Positions 1 through 8,885 of a stretch of DNA of 64,000 nucleotides are shown here, piece after piece; within the stretch, counting starts at the first letter, position 1, and each line of letters starts with the position of its first letter. Made by a program: the position numbers and the translations under genes. Source of the stretch: Pelotomaculum schinkii (GTDB taxonomy: Bacteria; Bacillota; Desulfotomaculia; Desulfotomaculales; Pelotomaculaceae); assembly GCF_004369205.1 (NCBI RefSeq), contig NZ_QFGA01000002.1:124001-188000 (forward strand), read 5' to 3'. The notes beneath the pieces are model-generated. The model saw only the letters and a program-made list of their open reading frames with translations. It was not told where the DNA came from and searched no databases.

Positions 1-819
1 GCGTTCAGTACGGTCGAGGAGTGAAAAAGGCGTCCAGGGGTTGTCCTTGATAAAATCCTCAAGATAACCGGATTCCAGAATCCCGTCGGTATCAATCCTT
101 TTGAGACGGCTGATTACTTCATCCTTGAGGGCCGGGTCGGTGAGGCCGTGGATATAGGCTACGGAGATATCGGTTTTAGTCAGACGTCCCAATTGGAGTG
201 TATCGAAACGAAGTAGAGGTGTCTTGAGCCGCCGTCTGACCAGGGCAGTACTGGTACGGAGGGTTTCGTTGAAAGCATCCCGGGGGCCACGTACAAAGGC
301 CTCAGACTTTGCTTCTTCCACAGCCCTTGCCTTCCAGCCCTTGACCACCATGACAAGGACCTGGGAAGTTCCGTCGATGAAGAGGGCCGCGCAGCCTGTC
401 AGCACGTAGTCGAGCACCTCGTTGATCCTGGTCGCTTCTTTGATGCTGCCAAAGGTGATCAGCCAGTCACGGATCATCGGATAGGCATTCCCGGGCAGAA
501 GAGGAGCCTGATCGTCACTCAGCGAGCGATAGAGGAAAGGTTTAAGAATTGCCTCGCTGATTGAGTTCGAGTCGCTCAACCCATCTATGAAGACCAGGGC
601 CACTCTGATCTCCTGGCGCACACCGAAATTAAACTCCCGTACCAACAGGTCGCTGGTGTTGCCAAACAGTTTTTTGAACAGGGACACATTCTCATCAAGG
701 CTGGAACTGAAAGAATTGTTCAGTTCCTCAGAACCGGGTTGGAGAGCCGCCAGCTTTGCATCTATTTGCTGCCGTTTCCGTTCTTCCAGTGTTTGCGGTC
801 TGCGTGGTTTGCGGAACAT
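1..819 (-). CDS. GerA-family spore germination receptor A subunit (5' part, cut by window edge)
   Basis: The minus-strand frame is open from an ATG at 819 to the window edge (273 codons), so the C-terminal half is missing here. The translation begins MFRKPRRPQTLEERKR and continues with a soluble domain typical of GerAA/GerKA proteins, including a VALVFIDGLSD stretch and an RGPRDAFNETLRTSTALVRRR stretch seen in two pieces (RGPRDAFNE, then TALVRRRLKTP). GerA A subunits sit in the inner spore membrane and form part of the nutrient germinant receptor. The start is chosen because AAGGAG lies 7 nt before this ATG; an ATG two codons upstream is too close. B and C subunits should lie to the left, outside the window. 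The family is recognised from the residues; the nutrient cannot be inferred. Confidence 0.85.
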   Translation of the reverse strand, partial: MFRKPRRPQTLEERKRQQIDAKLAALQPGSEELNNSFSSSLDENVSLFKKLFGNTSDLLVREFNFGVRQEIRVALVFIDGLSDSNSISEAILKPFLYRSLSDDQAPLLPGNAYPMIRDWLITFGSIKEATRINEVLDYVLTGCAALFIDGTSQVLVMVVKGWKARAVEEAKSEAFVRGPRDAFNETLRTSTALVRRRLKTPLLRFDTLQLGRLTKTDISVAYIHGLTDPALKDEVISRLKRIDTDGILESGYLEDFIKDNPWTPFSLLDRTER

Positions 820-1053
820 AACCATGCTCCTTCTGCACCATATTGGTGTAACTGTCTATTGCCGCCGCTTGTTGCATTTATTTCCACAGCTATGATATTC
901 TCTGCAAGAAAGGTCCAGTTTATGCTAAAACCTTCCATTGAAATAAAAGTCAAGGAATAATGTGAATCTCTTAAAACATAATCTCTAACCATGACACCAT
1001 GGCTAAAGCTCTTTGGAACCACCTGCATATAGGTGGTTTTCTATATAGACGAG

Positions 1054-1094
1054 AACACTAAAAGCCGCGAAATAAGCGGCTTTTAGTGTTTCTC
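1054..1094. terminator. Strong hairpin downstream of the men operon
   Basis: Perfect 15-bp arms (1054-1068 and 1076-1090) enclose a 7-nt GAAATAA loop. The T-rich run (TTTTTTATATTTT) is on the plus-strand side, while the men operon approaches on the minus strand, where only the arm's own TTTT follows. It probably acts in both directions. A smaller hairpin (AACCACCT/AGGTGGTT, 1017-1038) followed by TTTCTA lies next to it. The rest of 820-1156 shows no convincing gene. Confidence 0.6.
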
Positions 1095-1156
1095 GTTTTT
1101 TATATTTTCTATCCGCATGTCTTGATCACATGAAAGGATATTTTTTCTTCGTTGAC

Positions 1157-1603
1157 TCATTCTAAAACATCAAATTGCCGGGTGTTTAAAGTACTTGACA
1201 GCAAGCCCTCCGTTTGGCTTTTATTTAACTTAATGATAGCATTCACAACTGTCATATATGATATTAATACATTATTTTCATCATACATTTCAATACCCCA
1301 AACATGGGATGTCTTTCCCTTATGCATGAGTTTTCCTTTGGCTATGATATAACCTTCTATCTTTTTCGATTTCATATGATTGGCAGTAATGGTCTGGCCG
1401 ATTGCTGCTTGATCTTTGTCTATTATTTGATTTGATGCATAGCCTGCCACAGTCTCTCCTAATGAAATGATCGCACCACCGTGCAAAATCCCGAAGGCCT
1501 GACTATGAAACTGGGTTAAATTCATTTTAGCCTCGAGTGTATCGGTACCCGCACCAATATATTCAATATTTAACCCCTCGATTAAGTTCATTCTATTCAC
1601 CAA
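1157..1603 (-). CDS. menI: Hotdog-fold thioesterase, probable 1,4-dihydroxy-2-naphthoyl-CoA hydrolase
   Basis: A 148-residue PaaI/YdiI-type hotdog protein. The family signature is the HGG segment (FGILHGGAIISLGET), where the His-Gly-Gly and the following Glu sit at the start of the central helix and active site. It is the last gene of the men cluster and overlaps menC by 11 bp, so it is translated with it. Family knowledge plus context point to hydrolysis of DHNA-CoA to 1,4-dihydroxy-2-naphthoate, the step between MenB and MenA. It could have broader acyl-CoA specificity, since this family is promiscuous. The function rests mainly on its place in the operon. Confidence 0.8.
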   Translation of the reverse strand: MVNRMNLIEGLNIEYIGAGTDTLEAKMNLTQFHSQAFGILHGGAIISLGETVAGYASNQIIDKDQAAIGQTITANHMKSKKIEGYIIAKGKLMHKGKTSHVWGIEMYDENNVLISYMTVVNAIIKLNKSQTEGLLSSTLNTRQFDVLE

Positions 1604-2702
1604 CTATTCTGATGTGGTCAATTGTATAATCATTTAAAGAATTTTCATCAATTTCTACTCCTAAACCAGAGCCTTTAGGTACTTGAATCATGCCATTTTC
1701 AACTATAATTTCAGGTTCAATGATATCTTTTTGAAAGTAACGCCGGGACGGTGCTAAATCTCCGGGAATATAAGTATCTTTTAAGCTTGCCAAATGAACG
1801 TGTAATATTTTAGAAATACCGCTCTCAACCATACTCCCTATCCAATAGAGAATATTATTCTCCCTGCAAATTTCAATCATTTGCTTTGCATAATACATTC
1901 CACCGATACGGCCTATTTTTAAATTCACGACTTTGCAGGCTTTTAACTGAATGGCTTTCTTTAAATCATCCACTGTTTGAATGCTTTCATCCAGGCATAT
2001 GGGGACTTTTATCTCTTTCTGTAGTTTTTGATAGGCTAATAAATCCATTGAGGCCAGTGGTTCTTCGATACAAAGCAAGTCCAGTTGATCTAATTTTTTT
2101 AATTCATGCATTTGCTGCAATTCATAGCTCCTGTTGGCATCTGCCAGCAGTTTAAGATCAGGGTATTTTTCTTTAATTAACTTTAATTTGAAAAATCCAT
2201 CTTCCGGTTTGATTTTAATTTTAAAGCGGATATACCCTTCTTTCTGAAAATAATCTATTTGTTGCATGAGGCTTGAAATATCCAAATCTCCCAGGACAAT
2301 GCCTGCAGCGATCCTATCATGGGTTGCTTCAGCAAAAACAACATCCATAATAGGCTGCTGTTGACGCCTGGCGAACAGATCTAACAGCGCGTTTTCCAAA
2401 CCGGCAATTGCCATTGGATAGGTTAAGTCAATCCATTTATGGAGTTCAAATGGATGCTTTATTTCTCGATTAACAACCCAAGGGATATAACTATTGATTA
2501 GTACGCTTTTCGAATCCATTAGTAATTCATTGCTATAAAATGGTTCATTAAAGGCGACAACTTCCCCATATCCTGTATTCCCCAGCTCATCTACCGCTCT
2601 GATGACAATTGTCTCCCGGTGGTTTAAGCTGGTTTGTGATGTTTTAAATGTGAAATTCAAAGGCATTTTAATTTGAAATAGTTCTATACTTTTAATCCAC
2701 AT
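1593..2702 (-). CDS. menC: o-Succinylbenzoate synthase (MenC)
   Basis: A 369-residue enolase-superfamily protein that dehydrates SHCHC to o-succinylbenzoate. Visible catalytic features in order: the KIKIKP lysine motif at about residue 160, metal ligands in LLADANRSY, CIEEPL and CLDESI, and the second catalytic Lys in VVNLKIGRIGG. The muconate-lactonizing N-terminal capping domain precedes them. It resembles the Gram-positive MenC/N-acylamino-acid racemase branch rather than the shorter E. coli enzyme. It overlaps menE by 11 bp and the thioesterase by 11 bp. Confidence 0.93.
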   Translation of the reverse strand: MWIKSIELFQIKMPLNFTFKTSQTSLNHRETIVIRAVDELGNTGYGEVVAFNEPFYSNELLMDSKSVLINSYIPWVVNREIKHPFELHKWIDLTYPMAIAGLENALLDLFARRQQQPIMDVVFAEATHDRIAAGIVLGDLDISSLMQQIDYFQKEGYIRFKIKIKPEDGFFKLKLIKEKYPDLKLLADANRSYELQQMHELKKLDQLDLLCIEEPLASMDLLAYQKLQKEIKVPICLDESIQTVDDLKKAIQLKACKVVNLKIGRIGGMYYAKQMIEICRENNILYWIGSMVESGISKILHVHLASLKDTYIPGDLAPSRRYFQKDIIEPEIIVENGMIQVPKGSGLGVEIDENSLNDYTIDHIRIVGE

Positions 2703-4047
2703 AGTATCTCTTTAATAAATCCTTTTTTAATATTTTGCCTGATGGATTTTTAGGTAGTTCGTCCAAATAAACTATTTTTTGCGGAAGTTTATATTTAGCT
2801 ATTTTCTTTACAAGATATTTGTATATTGCATCTTCATTCAATGAGGATACAACGAATAATACAGGAACTTGTCCCCATTTTTTGTCCTCCATACCGATAA
2901 CTGCGCATTCGAATATCTCAGAATGCGCATACAAAATATTTTCAATTTCTTGAGGGTAAATATTTTCACCGCCAGAAATAATTATATTTTCACGGCGGTC
3001 AAGGATATATAAAAAACCGTCCTCATCTAAATACCCGATATCTTCCGTATTGAAAAAACCGGAGATGGTTTCCATTCCAAGATATCCATCCATTAACATC
3101 GGACTTTTAATTAAGACTTCACCAGCTCCATCTTCATCAGGATTTTTAATAGAAATCCTTACTTCCTCAAGCGGTACGCCGACCGAATCAATTTTTTCAG
3201 GGTAGTTAAATACACAGAAAGTTACAGACTGACTTGTGGTCTCCGTCATCCCATAGGTTTTATAGATGGGAATATTTTTGCGTAGACACTTTTCAACCAG
3301 TGGTTCAGGAATAAATTCACCGCCTACCAGGACTACACGCAAATTATGTCTTTCTATTCGATCAATGATTCTATTTAACATGGTCGGGACAATCGACAGC
3401 ATATTGATTGCAGCGTCCCCAATCAATTTTAGTACTTGTTCTTCATTAAATTTATCAACAATAGTAACCGCTGTCCCATTGTACAAACTTCGCAGTAAGA
3501 TGGTTAAACCGCTAATATGATACATGGGTAATACCATAAGCCAATTATCTTCTTCATTTATTCCCACACTCTTCTGCGACGCTTCGACATGGGCATAAAA
3601 CTGCTTCCAACGCAAAGGTACTGATTTAAATTTACCGGTTGTAGCACTTGTATTCATTATGACAGCTATTTGTTCCGGATTAAATTCTCCGGCTAATTTT
3701 ATATCTTGTTTTTGATCACTTTGATAAACTTCCTGAAAAGATATAAATTTTTTATTTTGAGAAAAGACAACTTTTATGTTTAAAGTCTTTAATTGCTCCG
3801 TTATCTCCTCATCTGTTAAACGCGTATTAAGCATCAATACTTCAATTTGCATAACTTGTAATGCCAGAAAAAATAAAGCCACGTCCACGGAGTTATTGGA
3901 GTAAAGAGCAACTCTTCTCTGATTTTTTACATAAAGATATAGTCTTTTCGCCAAATCTGTTACACGCTCATATACTTCTTTAAAGGTTAGACTATTAAAG
4001 AATTTTTTATCTGGTTTTTCAATGGATTGTTTTTCAAGCCAGTTCAT
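2692..4047 (-). CDS. menE: o-Succinylbenzoate-CoA ligase (MenE)
   Basis: A 451-residue ANL-superfamily adenylating enzyme that makes o-succinylbenzoyl-CoA. The P-loop reads TSATTGKFKSVP, a slight departure from the usual SGTTGKPKG. Further motifs are YKTYGMTETTSQ, IISGGENIYPQEIE and the C-terminal catalytic Lys in NPSGKILKKDLL. It is slightly shorter than typical MenE. It lies between menB (14 bp gap) and menC (overlap), consistent with its substrate passing from MenC to MenE to MenB. Confidence 0.94.
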   Translation of the reverse strand: MNWLEKQSIEKPDKKFFNSLTFKEVYERVTDLAKRLYLYVKNQRRVALYSNNSVDVALFFLALQVMQIEVLMLNTRLTDEEITEQLKTLNIKVVFSQNKKFISFQEVYQSDQKQDIKLAGEFNPEQIAVIMNTSATTGKFKSVPLRWKQFYAHVEASQKSVGINEEDNWLMVLPMYHISGLTILLRSLYNGTAVTIVDKFNEEQVLKLIGDAAINMLSIVPTMLNRIIDRIERHNLRVVLVGGEFIPEPLVEKCLRKNIPIYKTYGMTETTSQSVTFCVFNYPEKIDSVGVPLEEVRISIKNPDEDGAGEVLIKSPMLMDGYLGMETISGFFNTEDIGYLDEDGFLYILDRRENIIISGGENIYPQEIENILYAHSEIFECAVIGMEDKKWGQVPVLFVVSSLNEDAIYKYLVKKIAKYKLPQKIVYLDELPKNPSGKILKKDLLKRYYVD

Positions 4048-4061
4048 TTTACCACCCGGAT

Positions 4062-4910
4062 TTACGGAAATTTAGGAAACTGTTGAAAATCAGGATTGCG
4101 TTTTTCTTTAAAAGCATCCCGTCCTTCTTTGGCTTCCTCTGTTGTGTAAAATAACAAAGTCGCATCTCCGCCCAGCTGCTGCAAACCGGCTAAACCGTCC
4201 GTATCGGCATTAAAGGATGCTTTAAGGAAACGCAGGGCGGTAGGTGAATGCTTTAAAATTTCTTTCGCCCATTTTACCGTCTCTTCTTCCAATTGGCTAA
4301 AGGGAACAACCGTGTTGACCAATCCCATTTCAAGAGCTTCCCTGGCGGTATATTGACGGCAAAGATACCAAATCTCGCGTGCTTTTTTATGACCGATGAT
4401 GCGCGCTAAATAACCAGCGCCATATCCTGCATCAAAAGAACCCACCTTAGGTCCTGTCTGGCCGAATTTAGCATTTTCAGATGCTATGGTTAAATCACAA
4501 ACGATATGCAGTACATGTCCCCCGCCAATGGCATATCCATTGACCATGGCAATAACAGGTTTTGGTGTAATGCGTATTAAATGCTGCAGATCCAAAACAT
4601 TTAACCTGGGAATCTGGTCATCTCCCACATAACCCCCATGTCCGCGTACCCTCTGGTCGCCACCCGAACAAAAAGCTTCTTTATCCGGACCTTGTCCATG
4701 GTTGGCGCCTGTTAAAATGATGACCCCTATTTTGTCATCTTCACGGGCTATGGTAAAAGCATCAATAAGTTCCATCACGGTTTTGGGGCGGAAGGCATTG
4801 CGGACTTCCGGACGATTAATTGTGATTTTGGCAATTCCGCTGTATGTTTCGTAAATAACATCCTCATACTTTCGGTTTAATTTTTCCCAAGGAAACTTAT
4901 TCATTCGCAA
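4062..4910 (-). CDS. menB: 1,4-Dihydroxy-2-naphthoyl-CoA synthase (MenB)
   Basis: A 282-residue crotonase-fold enzyme that closes the second ring by Dieckmann-type condensation. Diagnostic stretches are [15 protein letters not shown] (oxyanion hole and substrate loop), [28 protein letters not shown], and the conserved C-terminus [11 protein letters not shown]. Length and motifs match MenB closely. It sits 20 bp downstream of menH in the same operon. Confidence 0.97.
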   Translation of the reverse strand: MRMNKFPWEKLNRKYEDVIYETYSGIAKITINRPEVRNAFRPKTVMELIDAFTIAREDDKIGVIILTGANHGQGPDKEAFCSGGDQRVRGHGGYVGDDQIPRLNVLDLQHLIRITPKPVIAMVNGYAIGGGHVLHIVCDLTIASENAKFGQTGPKVGSFDAGYGAGYLARIIGHKKAREIWYLCRQYTAREALEMGLVNTVVPFSQLEEETVKWAKEILKHSPTALRFLKASFNADTDGLAGLQQLGGDATLLFYTTEEAKEGRDAFKEKRNPDFQQFPKFP

Positions 4911-4930
4911 GAACCCCCTGTAAAATTTGT

Positions 4931-5722
4931 TTATAAGAATTGTTTTATAACTGCAATAAAAGCATGAGGATTTTCAATATGCGTATTGTGCCCTACGCCC
5001 TTGATTATTTCATGCTTTATATTTGAATTTAATTTTTTAAACTCAAGACCGACGTGCTCGTATTTTAAGTCGTATTCCCCGTTGATGTATAGAGCAGGCA
5101 TTGACAGCTTACAGATTTGATTTTTAAAACATGGGAATTTCCCTTGTCCACTGCCCAGCAAAGTATTTGACAGGGCATGAGGGATATTCAATAAACGTCT
5201 TGCACTTATTTGATCGATAATAGCTTTGGGTAACAGGGCTTGAGTGGTAAAAATGTCCAATCCGGACCAGTAACGGTTAAACCATTCTATTCCATTTCGC
5301 CGGATATTTTTTGCCAGATTCAAATCATTTCTGCGTCGTTTTAACCGCTTGATTAAGCCGCATTCCCCATAAGATGCACTTTCCAAAATAAGTTTGTCTA
5401 TCTCTTGAGGATAAGCCAGGGCGTAGGCCAGGGCAATTCGTCCACCCATAGAATAGCCTAATAGCGAGTATTTTTTGAGGCCTAATTTGAGAGCGAGCTT
5501 ATTTAAATCCCTGATTATTACTTTCCAGTAATAAGCTTGCCTGGAATAAGGTTTTTTACTTTCTCCATGTCCGATCAAATCTATCAAAATCATTTGATGG
5601 TCCGCTAATTGTATCGATTCCCAGGTGCTTAAGTTTTCCGAAAAACCATGCAAACAGATTATTGGCTTTCCTGTACCTCTTATTTCAAGGTGATATCTTA
5701 TTTTATTAATTGTAATGAACAT
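4931..5722 (-). CDS. menH: SHCHC synthase, alpha/beta hydrolase (MenH)
   Basis: An alpha/beta hydrolase of about 263 residues that eliminates pyruvate from SEPHCHC. The nucleophile elbow is GYSMGGR, the oxyanion region [12 protein letters not shown], and the catalytic His lies in [11 protein letters not shown]. The start at 5722 (MFITINK) is preferred because AAGGAG lies 9 nt before it; an upstream in-frame start at 5752 would overlap menD. It follows menD in the operon, as in many Firmicutes. Confidence 0.88.
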   Translation of the reverse strand: MFITINKIRYHLEIRGTGKPIICLHGFSENLSTWESIQLADHQMILIDLIGHGESKKPYSRQAYYWKVIIRDLNKLALKLGLKKYSLLGYSMGGRIALAYALAYPQEIDKLILESASYGECGLIKRLKRRRNDLNLAKNIRRNGIEWFNRYWSGLDIFTTQALLPKAIIDQISARRLLNIPHALSNTLLGSGQGKFPCFKNQICKLSMPALYINGEYDLKYEHVGLEFKKLNSNIKHEIIKGVGHNTHIENPHAFIAVIKQFL

Positions 5723-5745
5723 ACTCCAATACTCCTTAAACCCGT

Positions 5746-7404
5746 TCACCACTCCTGTAACATTGTATATTTATCATGTAATGCTTTACTTAAATCTAAA
5801 TCAATTTTTACCTCGATTAGCTTAATTCCTTTTAAAGTTAGTGCTTCCTTTAAGTCATGTTCAAACTCATCATAACTCTGTGGTTTAAAATAGGTTACAC
5901 CGTATAAGGTTTTTAGCCCAGCAAAATTCATTTCATGAGGAGTTAGGAATAAATAATCAAAATGCTTCTCGTTACTTTGCGGCAAATATTTAAAAATTCC
6001 TCCGCCATCATTATTCAACAAAACAATCACTAAATTCAATTTATGTGTTATGCCAATTAATAATCCATTCAAATCATGGTAGAACGATAAATCACCTGTT
6101 AACAGAACCGTTGGTTTATTAGATATAGATATACCCAAGGCAGTTGAAACAACGCCATCGATTCCATTTGCTCCTCTGTTGCCTAATATTTTAATATTTT
6201 GATCGCAAGCTTCAAAGAAGTAATCTACGTCACGAATTGCCATGCTATTGGCAACAACTAACCTGCTTTCCTCCGGCAGTATAGCCTGCAGCATTTGAAT
6301 CAATTTACCTTCGAAGATGCCGCTTTCATCTCTGGCATATCTTATCTGTTTACGCATTTGTTTTTGATAGTTTTGCCACTTGGATAAATATTCCGTGTTT
6401 CTATTTTTAATTTGAATCGACCTGGCAAACAATCCTGGCGATGAGATAATGAATTTATCCGTAGAAAGAGATGGATTTCGATATTGAAATGTTTGATCCA
6501 CTTGACAATATAATACATCCTGGTGCATAGACAAAAATCGGTGCAAACGCTTGGATACCGGAGCTTGCCCGAAATGAATGATGAATTCAGGCTTTAGTTC
6601 TTTATTAATTAAATAACTTTTTAAAAAGGCATCATAACTATCAATGATAATAGCATTTGAATAATTTCGAAAATTTGAAATAGGATCAGCCAATACCGGC
6701 GCTTTTAACCGTTCTCCTAATTCCAACACATCATTGTGATAATCTGCGTAAGCGTCTCCGCCACAAATGATGATCCCGTTCTTATTTTGGAAAACCAAAT
6801 CATTAAAAGAAATAGTCCCTTCTTTTTGTATCAATTCAAACTTATCTTTTGTCTGGCCTGCGGTAAAATCCAGCTTACTTAAATCCGGGATTAAAGGTTC
6901 ACGCAGCGGTACATTGATATGAGCCACGCCATATTCTTTTGACATAGCACTAGCATATGCCTTTCGCATCACCACACGGACATACCGGTACATGCTTTCT
7001 GTTTCTTCAGGCAGAGCTAATTCTTCATAGCATTTTGTATAATCGTTAAAGATCTTATTCTGATCAATTACCTGAGGCGCACCGACATGGCGTAATTCAT
7101 GAGGCCGATCAGCAGTTAAAACAATTAAAGGGACTCTTGAATACTTTGCTTCAACAATAGCAGGCAAATAATGCGCTACAGCAGAACCTGAAGTACAAAC
7201 TAACACAACAGGTCTTTCATGTTCTTTAGCAATACCCAGTGCGAAAAAACCCGCGGAACGTTCATCGATATTTAAAAATATTTTAAATTGGTGCTCACAA
7301 AACAATATGGATAATGGAGTCGATCGTGAACCAGGACTAATTACAACTTCACGCACACCCAATTTATATAATTCATCTACCAACGCCGCAATATAGTTCG
7401 TCAT
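5746..7404 (-). CDS. menD: SEPHCHC synthase (MenD), ThDP-dependent
   Basis: About 552 residues. MenD adds decarboxylated 2-oxoglutarate to isochorismate. Visible features are the N-terminal pyrimidine-binding domain with SPGSRSTPL and the activating Glu in [11 protein letters not shown], and the C-terminal ThDP motif [11 protein letters not shown] followed by NNDGGGIF. Start 7404 (MTNYIAAL) has GGGG 6 nt upstream; the ATG at 7416 is embedded in the ribosome-binding site. It follows menF by a short gap. Confidence 0.95.
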   Translation of the reverse strand: MTNYIAALVDELYKLGVREVVISPGSRSTPLSILFCEHQFKIFLNIDERSAGFFALGIAKEHERPVVLVCTSGSAVAHYLPAIVEAKYSRVPLIVLTADRPHELRHVGAPQVIDQNKIFNDYTKCYEELALPEETESMYRYVRVVMRKAYASAMSKEYGVAHINVPLREPLIPDLSKLDFTAGQTKDKFELIQKEGTISFNDLVFQNKNGIIICGGDAYADYHNDVLELGERLKAPVLADPISNFRNYSNAIIIDSYDAFLKSYLINKELKPEFIIHFGQAPVSKRLHRFLSMHQDVLYCQVDQTFQYRNPSLSTDKFIISSPGLFARSIQIKNRNTEYLSKWQNYQKQMRKQIRYARDESGIFEGKLIQMLQAILPEESRLVVANSMAIRDVDYFFEACDQNIKILGNRGANGIDGVVSTALGISISNKPTVLLTGDLSFYHDLNGLLIGITHKLNLVIVLLNNDGGGIFKYLPQSNEKHFDYLFLTPHEMNFAGLKTLYGVTYFKPQSYDEFEHDLKEALTLKGIKLIEVKIDLDLSKALHDKYTMLQEW

Positions 7405-7419
7405 TTCTATCCCCATTTA

Positions 7420-8571
7420 TTATAAACTTTCAATGATCGTTTTTAATTTATTATTTGTCTCGATATATTCAGCTTCACACTCTGATTTATCTACTATACC
7501 ACCACCTGTGTAGGCAAAAACCATATTTTTACAAATGAGTGCCGAGCGTATTCCCGCCACAAAAATTCCATCCCCATTTTCATCCATAATGCCAATTGGA
7601 GCGGCATACAATCCTCTCTCATGTTTTTCATACTTTTTTATTATTTCCAACGCTTTATACGCAGGATTTCCTCCTAAAGCAGGAGTAGGATGTAATCGAG
7701 TTACCCATTCAGATAATGTACTATTATCCTTACCATAAATACGTGTTTGGAGATGGTGTAAATTTTTAAGTGTCAAAATTTTTATTTCATCAATTATAAC
7801 GTCTCTGATATATTGTTTCATCACATCCGCTATTTTATCAATCACTATTTGATGCTCATAACGATTCTTTCTATCATTGAGCAGCATCATCTTTTGCAAC
7901 TCATCATCTTCATCATTTCGTAAAATTGTCCCTGCCAAAGCATAACTTATAATATTATCCTTTTCCTTTTGAACCAAGATCTCCGGGGTCGCACCCAGAA
8001 AAGTTTTACCGTTCTTGAAATACGCAAAAATAAAACTGTTTTGGTTTTTTTCTAAAAGATTTTTTAATACACTCTCTGTATTCACCAAAGTTTCGCACAC
8101 AATCTTAACTTCTCTCGAAATAACAACTTTATTTACCTTTCGAGATGAAATTTCATAATATACATTTGCAAATAGTTCCTTCCATTCTTCATAATCATCT
8201 GCTGAAATATTGTAAAAATGTTCATTGGATTTTATTTTCAGATTTTCTATCTCCACTAAATCTTCAAAGTAATAAAGAGTCTGCTTGCCTTTTTTTTCAA
8301 CAAGATAATATTCAAAAGCAACCGTTTCATTCCCAAACTCTGCCCACTTTTGATCTTTAACTGAGTCAAAGAAAGTCCTTGAAGAAAATACATATAAATA
8401 GTTGTTGTAGTTTTCTTCTTGCCCAAAGGTTTTTAAGCGTTTAGCTCCAATAATAAGCTCATTATTTAACGGATTATAAAATAAAACACGCTCTTCTTTG
8501 TCAAAATGCTTCCAGAACGAAAGTGAGTTATCTAACTTAACTTCTGTTTTCTGATATTTCAAAGTATACAT
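7420..8571 (-). CDS. menF: Isochorismate synthase (MenF), first enzyme of menaquinone branch
   Basis: A 383-residue chorismate-utilising enzyme, short for MenF because the N-terminal domain is reduced. The conserved C-terminal core shows FLGATPEILV, ALAGTILRNDED, HLQTRIYG, LHPTPALGGNPAYKAL and YAAPIGIMDENGDGIFVAGIR. The Lys of VNKVVISREV is the usual general base region. The listed ATG has GGAG directly against it, so a TTG at 8562, 9 nt downstream, may be the true start. It opens the men operon; a terminator hairpin lies about 40 nt upstream. Confidence 0.92.
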   Translation of the reverse strand: MYTLKYQKTEVKLDNSLSFWKHFDKEERVLFYNPLNNELIIGAKRLKTFGQEENYNNYLYVFSSRTFFDSVKDQKWAEFGNETVAFEYYLVEKKGKQTLYYFEDLVEIENLKIKSNEHFYNISADDYEEWKELFANVYYEISSRKVNKVVISREVKIVCETLVNTESVLKNLLEKNQNSFIFAYFKNGKTFLGATPEILVQKEKDNIISYALAGTILRNDEDDELQKMMLLNDRKNRYEHQIVIDKIADVMKQYIRDVIIDEIKILTLKNLHHLQTRIYGKDNSTLSEWVTRLHPTPALGGNPAYKALEIIKKYEKHERGLYAAPIGIMDENGDGIFVAGIRSALICKNMVFAYTGGGIVDKSECEAEYIETNNKLKTIIESL

Positions 8572-8610
8572 CTCCGAATGTATTGAAAAATAGCTGTTGC
8601 TACTTAGATC

Positions 8611-8636
8611 AAAAAAACCGGCGTACTGGCCACCGG
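8611..8636 (-). terminator. Intrinsic terminator upstream of menF
   Basis: On the minus strand a 6-bp stem (CCGGTG/CGCCGG, one G-U pair, 7-nt loop) at 8618-8636 is followed by seven T residues (8617-8611). It ends transcription from the broken small gene upstream. It lies inside any menF leader started further upstream, so it could also work as an attenuator; there is no evidence for an alternative fold. Confidence 0.55.
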
Positions 8637-8657
8637 CGGGAATGGTAGAGGTATTAA

Positions 8658-8859
8658 TTAGGAAAGCGACCCATATATCCAGCCGGTTTCGAAGTTCAGA
8701 AACTTAATAGCCTGTCCTTCCTGTCTGTAGGTGTTAAACCTGAGGCATCAGTGCATAACATTTTAGTAATGCATGATCAAAGGCCTCCTCCAGGTATCGT
8801 AACCAACCATATATTTCGATAAGGACAAGGGCTTTTCCTTCAAATAACTGAATCACCAT
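8658..8859 (-). pseudogene. Small protein gene of about 65 codons broken by one frameshift
   Basis: An ATG at 8859, preceded by AGGTG with a 9-nt spacing, opens a 41-codon frame (MVIQLFEGKALVLIEIYGWL...) that stops at 8734. The next frame then reads TYRQEGQAIKFLNFETGWIY and on to a stop at 8658. The two halves have protein-like composition and join at about 8735-8740, which suggests a single-nucleotide indel. I do not recognise the family. It lies between the men operon and the insertion element, and a terminator follows it. It could be a sequencing error rather than a true lesion. Confidence 0.4.
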
Positions 8860-8885
8860 TCATTTTTTCACCTAATTATTTCAGA

